NCBI RefSeq assembly: GCF_034424625.1
Contig: NZ_CP139977.1
Coordinates: 248,001-312,000 of the forward strand
Length of the DNA stretch: 64,000 bases
DNA from: Janthinobacterium lividum
GTDB lineage: Bacteria > Pseudomonadota > Gammaproteobacteria > Burkholderiales > Burkholderiaceae_D
Reading direction: 5' to 3'
Shown: positions 29,196-36,487 of the stretch, piece after piece
How positions within the stretch are numbered: the stretch's first letter is position 1
Layout: each line of letters begins with the position of its first letter
Translations under genes and position numbers: made by a program
The notes under the pieces: generated by a model
Seen by the model: only the letters and a program-made list of their open reading frames with translations
The model's database searches: none
What the model was told of the DNA's origin: nothing

Positions 29196-30017
29196 TTAAG
29201 TGAGTTTATGGGCGGCAAGCATGTCCTGCGTCGATCGGAAGACGTTGCGGGCGTGTTGTTCTGGGTCAACCGAGCGGGCGCTTGGTACCTCGAGTGAAAC
29301 GACCGTCCCATCGGGAACTTCGGTCAGGAGCTCCCATAAAGGTAGTGCGCCGCAGCCAGGTGCTAGTCGTCCGGAACGTGCTTCCTGGAGTAGGGTTTCC
29401 GGTGTTGTTGGCGGTTCGGCCTGGGCATCGCAAAGCTGTATGAAAGAAATGGTGCCGGCTGGCGCACGACGTATATCGCGGGGTGAACCACCGGTTCGCC
29501 ATAGATGGAGGGCATCGATCAGTACACCGCCATTTTGTTTGTCCGCCGCCAAAACGATGCCCAGAGCGTCGTCGAAATCCTTGACTTGTCGCCAAGCCAT
29601 GTACTCGAGCTCAACGCGCATTCCATAGGGTGCTGCAAGATCGCAAAGGCTAGCGAAATTTGCCGTGAGCCGGGAGTGATCAGTGTCGTCGCCGCAGACG
29701 CTCAGATGACGTGCCCCCAAAGCACTGGCCGCGTCAAGCAAACCGGTGAGTTGGCGCGCATTGAAGTGCTCACCAATGCCAATGAACTCGATGTCGTTGA
29801 CCTCGATACCTTCGTCCTGCAGCCTTTGCTGCATTTCTCGCGACGCGGTGGTGCCGGCCGGCAGTTCGTAAAACACTGAGCCGGGAAAGGCTGGATACAG
29901 ACGCAAGCCGATCGCCTTGTAGCCGATTTTCGCGGCGAGGCTTACCAGCTGCAAAGGGGGAACTTCCAAGACGGTGAGATGCGCAAGAGCCAAATCCGGG
30001 GAAGACGAACAGTTCAT
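29196..30017 (-). CDS. Xylose-isomerase-like TIM-barrel protein, possible 3-dehydroshikimate dehydratase relative
   Basis: This 273-residue protein belongs to the sugar phosphate isomerase/epimerase (AP endonuclease 2-like) fold. Candidate metal ligands are the Glu in VELEYMAW, the Asp/His in LIDALHLW, and the Glu in VVSLEVPS near the end. Members include isomerases, epimerases and the AsbF-type 3-dehydroshikimate dehydratases. Linkage to a shikimate-dehydrogenase homologue makes a shikimate-pathway substrate likely. A full dehydratase would give aromatic protocatechuate, which does not fit a saturated ring acid, so isomerisation or a partial dehydration is also possible. It is translated just upstream of the dehydrogenase in the same transcript. 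Confidence 0.8.
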   Translation of the reverse strand: MNCSSSPDLALAHLTVLEVPPLQLVSLAAKIGYKAIGLRLYPAFPGSVFYELPAGTTASREMQQRLQDEGIEVNDIEFIGIGEHFNARQLTGLLDAASALGARHLSVCGDDTDHSRLTANFASLCDLAAPYGMRVELEYMAWRQVKDFDDALGIVLAADKQNGGVLIDALHLWRTGGSPRDIRRAPAGTISFIQLCDAQAEPPTTPETLLQEARSGRLAPGCGALPLWELLTEVPDGTVVSLEVPSARSVDPEQHARNVFRSTQDMLAAHKLT

Positions 30018-30065
30018 GGTCTAGGTACCTGTATCAGTTGTAATCGCAGTGGCTGGAGAGCGGGG

Positions 30066-30647
30066 TTAGTTTCTTGCCTCTTCGCGCGCTTGCAGCAGCT
30101 TCTGTCGCAAGCGTGCCTTTGCCTCCGGATCCAGTGGCTTGACCCAGTCTTTACCAATTTTTTCCCAGTCGGGATCCCCAGGTGTCAGGCCCAGATCGAT
30201 AATATAAGGTGCCTGAGCCAGGAAGCATTGCCCTTTATATTGCAGAAGGTAGAAGCCACGATGGGAATCGAGGTATTCCTTGGCCTCCTCATAGTTCCGG
30301 CACCACACGTTCAGATTGAACTCACTGGCATTGAGTATGTAAAGTTCAGTGTCCTCGCTGTCGGTCAGGCCCTTGTCCTGTTCATGTAGCAGTTTGCTCA
30401 ACGTCATCCAGTCGCCATGGCCTTCCTCGCGGGCGATGAGATCCAGATACTTGTTGAGAGGGAAAGCGCCAAGGCGGCTGAGAACGGCCACTTCGTTTTC
30501 AATTTGCAGTTCTCCCGTCTCTCTGAAACGCCGAACAACTTCCTTGACCGACTCGATTGTCGAGTGTTCAGTTAAGGATCGCGTGGTCGATTTGTGCAAA
30601 CGGTTTGCCTGGAGGCGATATTTGTCGATGCTATTAATAATTCTCAT
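30066..30647 (-). CDS. Hypothetical protein, 193 residues, in the exporter/shikimate operon
   Basis: I do not recognise this protein. It is soluble, charged and probably mostly helical. The N-terminal third is basic (MRIINSIDKYRLQANRLHKS), and a helical segment follows (ESVKEVVRRFRETGELQIENE). The middle has aromatic-rich beta-like stretches (TELYILNASEFNLNVWCRN, GFYLLQYKGQCFLAQAPYI), and the C terminus is a charged helix (PEAKARLRQKLLQAREEA). No signal peptide or membrane segment is seen. It lies between the MATE exporter and the TIM barrel, 48-50 bp from each, so it is co-transcribed and probably serves the pathway. No strong ribosome site is visible before the chosen ATG. Confidence 0.75.
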   Translation of the reverse strand: MRIINSIDKYRLQANRLHKSTTRSLTEHSTIESVKEVVRRFRETGELQIENEVAVLSRLGAFPLNKYLDLIAREEGHGDWMTLSKLLHEQDKGLTDSEDTELYILNASEFNLNVWCRNYEEAKEYLDSHRGFYLLQYKGQCFLAQAPYIIDLGLTPGDPDWEKIGKDWVKPLDPEAKARLRQKLLQAREEARN

Positions 30648-30698
30648 TCTATTTTGTATAACCCTGTTATCTAATGCTCTGTCACATGTAGGAGATAG

Positions 30699-32096
30699 TC
30701 ACCCGATACTGCTAGCTTGACGCGCCGTGTCTTTCAACCTGTGGCTCCAACGCCAACACAAAATGATGCAGCCGAGAGTCATTCCTACAATGTTGGCGAG
30801 TGCGATACCAATCAGGCCCCAATGCAGAATGAAGCCCATGACGTAGGCAAGGGGCGCACCGACCAGCCAGATCGTAACAATGCTGACCTGCATCGGAAAT
30901 TTAGTGTCCTGCAAGCCGCGCAGCGCTCCCGTCACGATGTTCCTCACGACATCGAATAGCTGGCCCACTGCCACCAGCACCAGGATAATGGCGAGCTTGC
31001 GATACATCTCGGCGTTTTCTGGCAAGTCTTCAATGAAAAGCCGAATGAAAATATTTGGGGCCGCCGTGAACATCAGGAGTACCACAAACGCATATGCCAC
31101 TCCCATTGCGGCATAAACGCGCCCGGTACGCTTAATTTCCCCGAAGTCGCCAGCGCCAAACTGCCGGCTGATGACTACCGTAGCCGCCTGTGATAGGCCG
31201 ACAGCAGGAATGACCAGCATTAATAAGTAGCGGCTGATCACTTGCTGCATGTTAAGTTCCTCGACGCCAAGCCAACCCACCATGATCGTGGTCAGCGCGA
31301 ACGAAAACAGTTCGTTGCCCATCTGTACTGAGATCGGCGCGCCGATACGCGTGATGCTTCCCATATTCTGTTTAAGGCTCTTCCATTGGAAGGCTAGTAG
31401 TGCGTATCTTTTGTAGCCGGCATGCCGTAAGACGAATCCAATCATGATCAAGGCAGCTAGCCATGAGGTAATCAAGGTTGCCCAGGCCAGGCCATCTAAC
31501 CCCATCGCCGGCAGACCCAGTTTTCCAAAGATTAGCAAGTAACCTAGACCGATGGATGCTAGGAGGTTAGCGATGCTATATAGGAAGACCAAGCCCTGTT
31601 TCAGTGTGCCGAGAAATAGTTGTACGCACACCGCGACTAGACCGAGCGCGGGTACCGCCCATATATATATACGGAAAAACCGCGTACACAGTTCCACGAG
31701 TGCGGGCGACTGACCCAACGCAAGGAGAATCGGGCCGATAAAGTACAGTAGCGCGATCGTTGGCAAGCAGACCAGCAAGGCGACGGCACAGCCAGCGACA
31801 AACAGTTGCCCCACCCGTTCCGGCTGGCTACCTTCACCCATGATCCGTCCAACGAGGCTGCTAATCGAATACAGCATGCCAAAAACCACGATCACCAGTG
31901 ACAGTTGCATGGAGCTGATCAGAAGACCCGCGGCGAACGAGGCCTGGTCGACGCGTGAGAGCATCAGGGATTGCAAGAATCCACCGACCATTATCATGAA
32001 TTGCGATGCCATGATCGGTAGTGAGATCGCTAGCGCCTCCCGCAGGCGGCCCTTGGGTTTTCTCATCGTATGATCTAAAACTCCTTCCACTGGCAT
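30699..32096 (-). CDS. MATE family multidrug/metabolite exporter
   Basis: This 465-residue integral membrane protein has about twelve hydrophobic segments. It begins with ALAISLPIMASQFMIMVGGF, the typical first MATE helix, and has the duplicated MATE layout with a second half starting near IGAPISVQMGNELFSFAL. MATE proteins export cationic or amphipathic compounds using sodium or proton gradients. As first gene of the minus-strand unit, next to the PKS, it is the likely exporter and self-resistance gene for the polyketide (inference). A short basic cytosolic N terminus (MRKPKGRLREA) precedes helix 1. Confidence 0.93.
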   Translation of the reverse strand: MPVEGVLDHTMRKPKGRLREALAISLPIMASQFMIMVGGFLQSLMLSRVDQASFAAGLLISSMQLSLVIVVFGMLYSISSLVGRIMGEGSQPERVGQLFVAGCAVALLVCLPTIALLYFIGPILLALGQSPALVELCTRFFRIYIWAVPALGLVAVCVQLFLGTLKQGLVFLYSIANLLASIGLGYLLIFGKLGLPAMGLDGLAWATLITSWLAALIMIGFVLRHAGYKRYALLAFQWKSLKQNMGSITRIGAPISVQMGNELFSFALTTIMVGWLGVEELNMQQVISRYLLMLVIPAVGLSQAATVVISRQFGAGDFGEIKRTGRVYAAMGVAYAFVVLLMFTAAPNIFIRLFIEDLPENAEMYRKLAIILVLVAVGQLFDVVRNIVTGALRGLQDTKFPMQVSIVTIWLVGAPLAYVMGFILHWGLIGIALANIVGMTLGCIILCWRWSHRLKDTARQASSIG

Positions 32097-32872
32097 CTTG
32101 AATATCCTTATAAAGTTTTGATCACGACACGATCCCGGTGGACTTGTATTCCGTCACGTATGGGCCATCTCTATTTCCAGCAAGAGTGGTTTTCGAGTTT
32201 CTCCATCCACTGCCAAGTGCTGGCGAAACATGTATGCCACGAGTTTTTTTGTTGTGACACAGATATTTGCGCCGAGATTAAAAAGTTGGTTGATATTGAT
32301 AAATACTTATTCGATATGTTGCTGATATATCTGCATAAATTGATTGGCGAAAATAAAAAACTTCACTATCGGAAATTGGGCTGATTTATGGAATAGTGGA
32401 AATTTATCAGCGGATGGTCTTAATTTCCAAGTATGAATTGTTTGCCATGGTCAGGATGTTTTTTTGCGTATGGCTCTTTCCGAGGGACATTGCGATGTCG
32501 AAGTTGCGGAAGATTAACATAAAAATAGGATTTTAAGCCCTATTAAAAATGATAGGTAAGGCATGCTGAATGGAATCAGTTGGTGAGTGTTGCGGTAATT
32601 GTCTCCTCGGTTTGAGGGGCAGATTCGCGTCATATGAAGCGACGCTGCCGTTGAGTGATTGGTCCTGGCGCATTGCGATGGCATGCCATGGTTGGTGTAC
32701 ATCGCATCGGGTTCGCTTGGTGCATGTCCATCTGGCTTAGGAAGTTTTTATATGTTTTTTTACCTGATGTTTAAAATAGCAATATGAACTGAGGTGATTG
32801 TTTTTTTTCTGAAACTGAACGCTGCGACAAAGCTCTACAGTGTTTCGGGCTTGTGGTGGAGCGGCACCCAAT
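32097..32872. other. Intergenic region upstream of the MATE operon
   Basis: This 776-bp stretch separates the LuxI homologue from the exporter operon, both transcribed leftward. It is AT-rich around 32230-32600 and should contain the exporter-operon promoter. A short plus-strand frame (32118-32384) has no recognisable family and no convincing start. I found no lux-box-like palindrome that I could defend by eye. Confidence 0.5.
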
Positions 32873-33424
32873 TTAGGCTATCCCATCAAGCGTAGCGAGT
32901 GATTGTTCGACATCCATGCGGCAAGCTACCACGAGGCGCCCCTCTATTCGCCGAGAAGAGCCCTCTCTGGTTACGCTGGCACCATACTGGCGAAACAATC
33001 GCTCTATACTGGCAAAGGTCACTCCAATCAATTGTTCTGCGCCCAGCTCGCGGGCGCAAACAAGCGTAGCCGTCAGTAAGGCTGCACCGACTGTTTGCTC
33101 GTTGCAGCTTGCCGCAAAGCGCGACAATTCCCAGGTAGTCCGGTTGACTGGGAGAGTGTTGTTGCAGAGGCTGGAAAAATGACGCTGTAAAAGGTAAGGA
33201 GCAGTTGTAGGCAGTAAGCGCGCGCATCCTCGGACTTGGCGATGAGCATTGGTAAGCAGAATATAAACAGTATCGTCACGATCAAATTCATCCGACTCTA
33301 ATTCTTGCGATGCCCCTGGAATCTCCCACCCTAATTTCTGGATAAATGTTTCGTGCCGATAGCGCAACATAGATTTACGCAAATCCGGCGGGATAGACTT
33401 TCCGTTATAGATGTGTTTTTTCAT
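32873..33424 (-). CDS. Acyl-homoserine lactone synthase (LuxI family)
   Basis: This 183-residue protein is slightly short for the family. Conserved residues are all in place: Arg23, Phe27, Trp33, Asp45 and Asp48 near the N terminus (RYRHETF, LGWEI, SDEFD), Arg in RGCARLLPT, and Glu/Arg in WELSRFAA. It makes an N-acyl homoserine lactone from SAM and acyl-ACP. No good Shine-Dalgarno precedes the ATG. Instead the start overlaps the stop of a small upstream frame as ATGA, suggesting coupled translation. The partner LuxR lies upstream in the same direction, separated by an IS6 remnant. Control of the PKS locus by cell density is inferred from position. Confidence 0.93.
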   Translation of the reverse strand: MKKHIYNGKSIPPDLRKSMLRYRHETFIQKLGWEIPGASQELESDEFDRDDTVYILLTNAHRQVRGCARLLPTTAPYLLQRHFSSLCNNTLPVNRTTWELSRFAASCNEQTVGAALLTATLVCARELGAEQLIGVTFASIERLFRQYGASVTREGSSRRIEGRLVVACRMDVEQSLATLDGIA

Positions 33425-33633
33425 GAAGGGAAGAATGAGTAAGGTGGGGTGAATGGCTCTGTCTCGTTGTGGACTAAAAAGTCGAAAATCCCATCGAAGA
33501 TAACTGCGCCCTCAAGCGGAACAGCTTTTCCCTGGATGCACAAAAAATGGTTGGCGACGGATATTCCAACGACGCTGTCGAGCGCGAACTCGCTCATGTG
33601 GATCTTGCATATCAGTTCGATGTTTGCGAGCAC
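33421..33633 (-). CDS. Small ORF overlapping the luxI-type start, unknown
   Basis: This 70-codon frame starts at GTG 33633, or at an internal ATG giving 58 residues from MSEFALDSVVGISVANHFL. Its TGA overlaps the ATG of the AHL synthase by four bases. No family is recognised; the sequence is mildly hydrophobic with a proline- and aromatic-rich end (FTPPYSFFPS). It could be a leader frame coupling translation to the synthase, or the tail of a gene destroyed by the IS6 insertion immediately upstream. Confidence 0.3.
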   Translation of the reverse strand: MLANIELICKIHMSEFALDSVVGISVANHFLCIQGKAVPLEGAVIFDGIFDFLVHNETEPFTPPYSFFPS

Positions 33634-33648
33634 CTGCGCAGAGCAAGA

Positions 33649-33948
33649 TTTCGACGTTGAATATCAGACCAGTCATCCGGTTGATAGCACAATGGCCCGT
33701 TCGAAAATGTGGCTGAGAATTATTTTGACTTGACGCGCTGCATGCGCTACATCCCGATCGGCGTTGAGCGCATTTTCGGCCGCCCTAGTGTTATTGCTCT
33801 TGTGCATTGCGACCTTGTTCCGATCCTTATTTCTTACCATGACCTTGTCGAATGTGCGCTTTGCTGTCAGTCGATAGGCTCTTTTCTCGCTTAGCAGCGG
33901 CGCGATAGAGAGATCTCCAGATACACTTGATCTTGGGGGAGGGCTCAC
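33649..33948 (-). pseudogene. Degenerate IS6-family transposase remnant between luxR- and luxI-type genes
   Basis: The minus-strand translation (LLSEKRAYRLTAKRTFDKVM, then ALNADRDVAHAARQVKIILS, ending HIFERAIVLSTG) aligns residue by residue with the better preserved IS6 transposase piece at 50899-51288 (TTKRDLAAVKRFPTKALG, AVNAGRNVPILVRQVKYLNN). Only the middle to C-terminal part is left, the conserved DHRAI motif is lost, and no inverted ends are seen. It is old and inactive. Confidence 0.7.
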
Positions 33949-34318
33949 TTGGTGGAGTATCTTCTATCGAAACGGAAGCAGCTCTCACGAGCGACCTCAT
34001 TTCGCGTATGTATACGAGTTGCCACCAACTTGACGTTCGTGTTGGCAGGCCATTTTTCGATGAGTTGCAGAAGACGACTAACCCACCAGTTGAGCGATGA
34101 ATGGTCGATCGACACGCTTTATTCCTACATCATCTTATCGAGATGCGGGTAGCTCTGCGGATGTGCTGCATGCCAAGATGTGCAGAGCAGAATTATATTG
34201 ATCGTGAAATGCCTTCTTCGAAGTTGGGCATGTCGATTTGTGCTGTGTTCGGGCATCGCAGTTTACCTGTTCGCTAATATGATAGAGTCGAATGAAAGAG
34301 GGTAGTCAGTGGTGGAGA
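33949..34318. other. Intergenic region downstream of the luxR-type gene
   Basis: This 370-bp stretch follows the IS6 remnant. No gene, clear repeat or terminator is recognised. It may contain further decayed IS6 5' sequence, but I cannot align it by eye. Confidence 0.4.
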
Positions 34319-35032
34319 TCAGTTAATAAGTCCCAGTCTGAGTGCTTTTACGGCTGCCTGCACTTTATTGCTTACATTTAGTTTATTTAAAACATTGTTA
34401 ATGTGGAAATTCACGGTGGGTGCTGATATATTAACGATGCGGCTTATTTCATAAGAGGTTTTTCCATCGCAGGTCCAGCATAGTATTTCGATTTCACGTG
34501 CGGTTAAGCGAATATCTTCATTTTTCTCAGCATTATCATCAAGAAAACGACCAATCAAAACGTGGGTTACTGATGATAGCCAGGAGAATCGTTCCGAACA
34601 CGCAGCCAGTTCCATGGCAGAAATCGGGTCTTTGCTTCTGGCCATTGATAATAAGCCATAGCTACCATGCTCCGACCATGTTGAATGAGAAACGCCATGT
34701 CGCAGACCAAATGATTGAGCGCAATCCCACATATCTTTTGCATCACAAAATAAGTCGGGGCTCCATATCAAGGGGACGAGAGTGCGCGCTCCACGCTTTA
34801 CTAGTGGATCTATGTTGATATAGCCATTATTTTTATAATGTTCCATCCAGCCAACAGGATAGGAGTTGGATATATGCACCGGACGATTTGAAACGGGAAG
34901 TGGCATTCTCAATCCATAACAACAATACTCAAATCCCATCGCCAATGTGTAACAGCACAAAACACCAAAAAATTCATCGATATTGGTTGCGCTGCTGAGT
35001 GATGAATAAATTTTATCATGCAATAAATGCAT
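34319..35032 (-). CDS. LuxR-type quorum-sensing regulator
   Basis: This 237-residue regulator starts at ATG 35032 with GAGGG seven bases upstream; a GTG-like extension to 35047 has no ribosome site. The autoinducer-binding domain keeps the usual ligand residues in GWMEHYKNNGYINIDPLVKR (Trp, Tyr, Asp, Pro), Trp in PLIWSPD, and Gly in FGLRHGVS. The C-terminal LuxR helix-turn-helix (LTAREIEILCWTCDGKTSYE, through VNFHINNVLNKLNVSNKVQA) is complete. It should sense the acyl-homoserine lactone made by the neighbouring synthase and regulate synthase, exporter or PKS promoters. Both genes point left, an arrangement consistent with an old luxR-luxI pair later split by IS6 sequence. Confidence 0.93.
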   Translation of the reverse strand: MHLLHDKIYSSLSSATNIDEFFGVLCCYTLAMGFEYCCYGLRMPLPVSNRPVHISNSYPVGWMEHYKNNGYINIDPLVKRGARTLVPLIWSPDLFCDAKDMWDCAQSFGLRHGVSHSTWSEHGSYGLLSMARSKDPISAMELAACSERFSWLSSVTHVLIGRFLDDNAEKNEDIRLTAREIEILCWTCDGKTSYEISRIVNISAPTVNFHINNVLNKLNVSNKVQAAVKALRLGLIN

Positions 35033-35963
35033 TATCTTCCCTCGCATTAATTAGAAAATGATTCGCCGAAATGCAAAATCTATTCAGCCAGCACAAGGTC
35101 AGTAAGTCGGCCCTTCGCAGCATATCTGGAGGGGACATTTCTTTTATCAATTATGTGTCGGCTTGGAATGTTCTGAAACTAGTTTCACGGCGCTACTTTG
35201 CCGTTTATGGCCAGCAATTACGCGGGCCAAAGATGCAAAGACGTTCGCTTTGCTGCGAGTGCTCACGTTGACGACGGGCAGCCATCACTCATCAAATTAG
35301 CTTCGAAATTGCCCGTCAAGACATGCGACGTGATTTAGAAGCCATGCAAGCGCATTGAGAACGAGCCGGTGTAGCGGATTCCGAAAACTCACAGGCAGAA
35401 TGGCATCTCCGCTTCTTCACAAGGGGCGCCGTCGGCATGCAGCAAACCGGCGAGCCCGAAATTCTGGGCAAGTCCATTTTCAAATGTGCCATCGCGCGCC
35501 CAGCTACGCGAATAGTTTGATCGCATATCCTCCATGCTTTGTTGGAGCTCGAACATTTCCACGAAAAATTCGCGGATTGCCATCGCGACAAGCTCATGCC
35601 CTGTGATGGCAGTCCGAAATCAATCAAGCGCCGTTGCTTGCCCCCGACCTTGCCCAAAAATACCGTCGGGTGCAATGTGGCGTGCGGCGCGTGCGTCATA
35701 TGCCCGCGCGTACTTAGACCGGAATGTTCGTGCTCGCTGGATGGCTTGCAAAATAAGCCGATTCCTCAACTCGCGTAATTCGATTAAAGGTACAAAGCAA
35801 ATCCCGTGTCAGCGAAGCCTCCTACTTGTCGTTCATTTGGTGAGGATTGTAGTTGGCATGTCAAGTTGTTTTTTGCATCACTCTTTATGATAATACAACA
35901 AAAAAGAATTGTTTTGTCGCGCTGTTGATCAAAAACAGAAATTATCCTTGAGGGGTATGGTTG
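35033..35963. other. Gene-poor region with possible decayed coding sequence
   Basis: No intact gene is recognised in this 930-bp stretch. On the minus strand around 35389-35583 a short frame (AIREFFVEMFELQQSMEDMR, ending PCEEAEMPFCL) has the composition of a true protein but lacks a family match and is cut at both ends, so it may be a relic. The first 250 bp should include the luxR-type promoter. Confidence 0.35.
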
Positions 35964-36245
35964 TGGTTCGGTTGCGTTGTTGATCTAAAGGCGGAATTTT
36001 CCGGGAAAGAAGCGCGGTGTATCACTCTAGATAGTTCTGTCTAGCCGGCATATGAAATTGGTCGTCAAGCGATAGTCCATTGGTGCCATCATTACAAACA
36101 AGTCCTTGCGAATTATGTGCAAGAATTCGGTGCTGGTGCGTACGCTACTGAAACCGAGGAATGTTTTGAAGTTGCACATCGTCGTGGCGGCCCGGTTGAT
36201 AGTGCAGTGCTCCGGCCTCAGGATGTTGTTGAGATATGTGGCCTT
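35964..36245 (-). mobile_element. IS6-family remnant (one terminus plus degenerate transposase)
   Basis: The left edge resembles the IS6 terminus at about 50814 (GGTTCGGTTGCGTTGTTGAT here, GGTTCTGTCGCCTTGTTGAT there), followed by the same AAxTTxTCCGGGAA-like segment. Further in, bases about 36165-36235 match the transposase segment at 50999-51085, including GTTGATAG and GTTGTTGAGATAT. The coding frame is destroyed. It is the second of three IS6 relics in the window. Confidence 0.6.
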
Positions 36246-36266
36246 GGTGCACCAAGATCGACACGT

Positions 36267-36375
36267 GGCGTGGTTCTAATGGAATGGACGCCCTCTTTCA
36301 AACGGCATCGAGGTGCCAAAATAGGGGTGATCTCCCCTTGACCGAAAGGAGCGTCCATTCCATTAGAACCACGCC
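36267..36375. repeat. Perfect 25-bp inverted repeat around a 59-bp spacer
   Basis: Arms at 36267-36291 and 36351-36375 are exact reverse complements (left arm starts GGCGTGGTTCTAATGG). The right arm abuts and partly joins the IS5 end fragment that starts near 36372. The structure could be a fold-back miniature element or the two ends of a lost transposon. No T-tract follows, so it is not a typical terminator. Confidence 0.8.
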
Positions 36376-36458
36376 GTGCCGATATCCACCAGGCGTTTCT
36401 CTCGCTTGCCTGCATACTCATCTGCGGGAGATATATTCAGCGGTTTTATTGGGCGCTC
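36372..36458 (+). mobile_element. Terminal fragment of an IS5-family element
   Basis: About 85 bp match, in inverse orientation, the transposase 3' end and terminus of the full IS5 element at 56111-57006: CGCCGTGCCGATATCCA, CTCGCTTGCCTGCATACTCATCTG, ATTCAGCGGTTTT and GGGCGCTC. Only the end survives. Confidence 0.8.
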
Positions 36459-36487
36459 TGAACGTTGAGAATCAACTTGGCCATCCT

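Noticed and set aside
29188..29311. Longer start for the shikimate-dehydrogenase homologue
   Set aside because: It would run through the end of the TIM-barrel gene, and the added residues do not resemble the family.
29196..30017. Siderophore (petrobactin-type) dehydratase role for the TIM barrel
   Set aside because: No siderophore synthetase genes are present; the neighbours point to a ring acid for polyketide release.
33709..33894. Plus-strand frame between the quorum-sensing genes
   Set aside because: It is the antisense of a degenerate IS6 transposase that aligns with the copy at 50899-51288.
32097..34318. lux-box operators upstream of the exporter or synthase genes
   Set aside because: No palindrome with the expected spacing and conserved ends could be defended by eye.
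35071..35271. Short plus-strand frame before the luxR-type gene
   Set aside because: No ribosome site, no recognisable domain, and it lies in the expected promoter region of the divergent gene.
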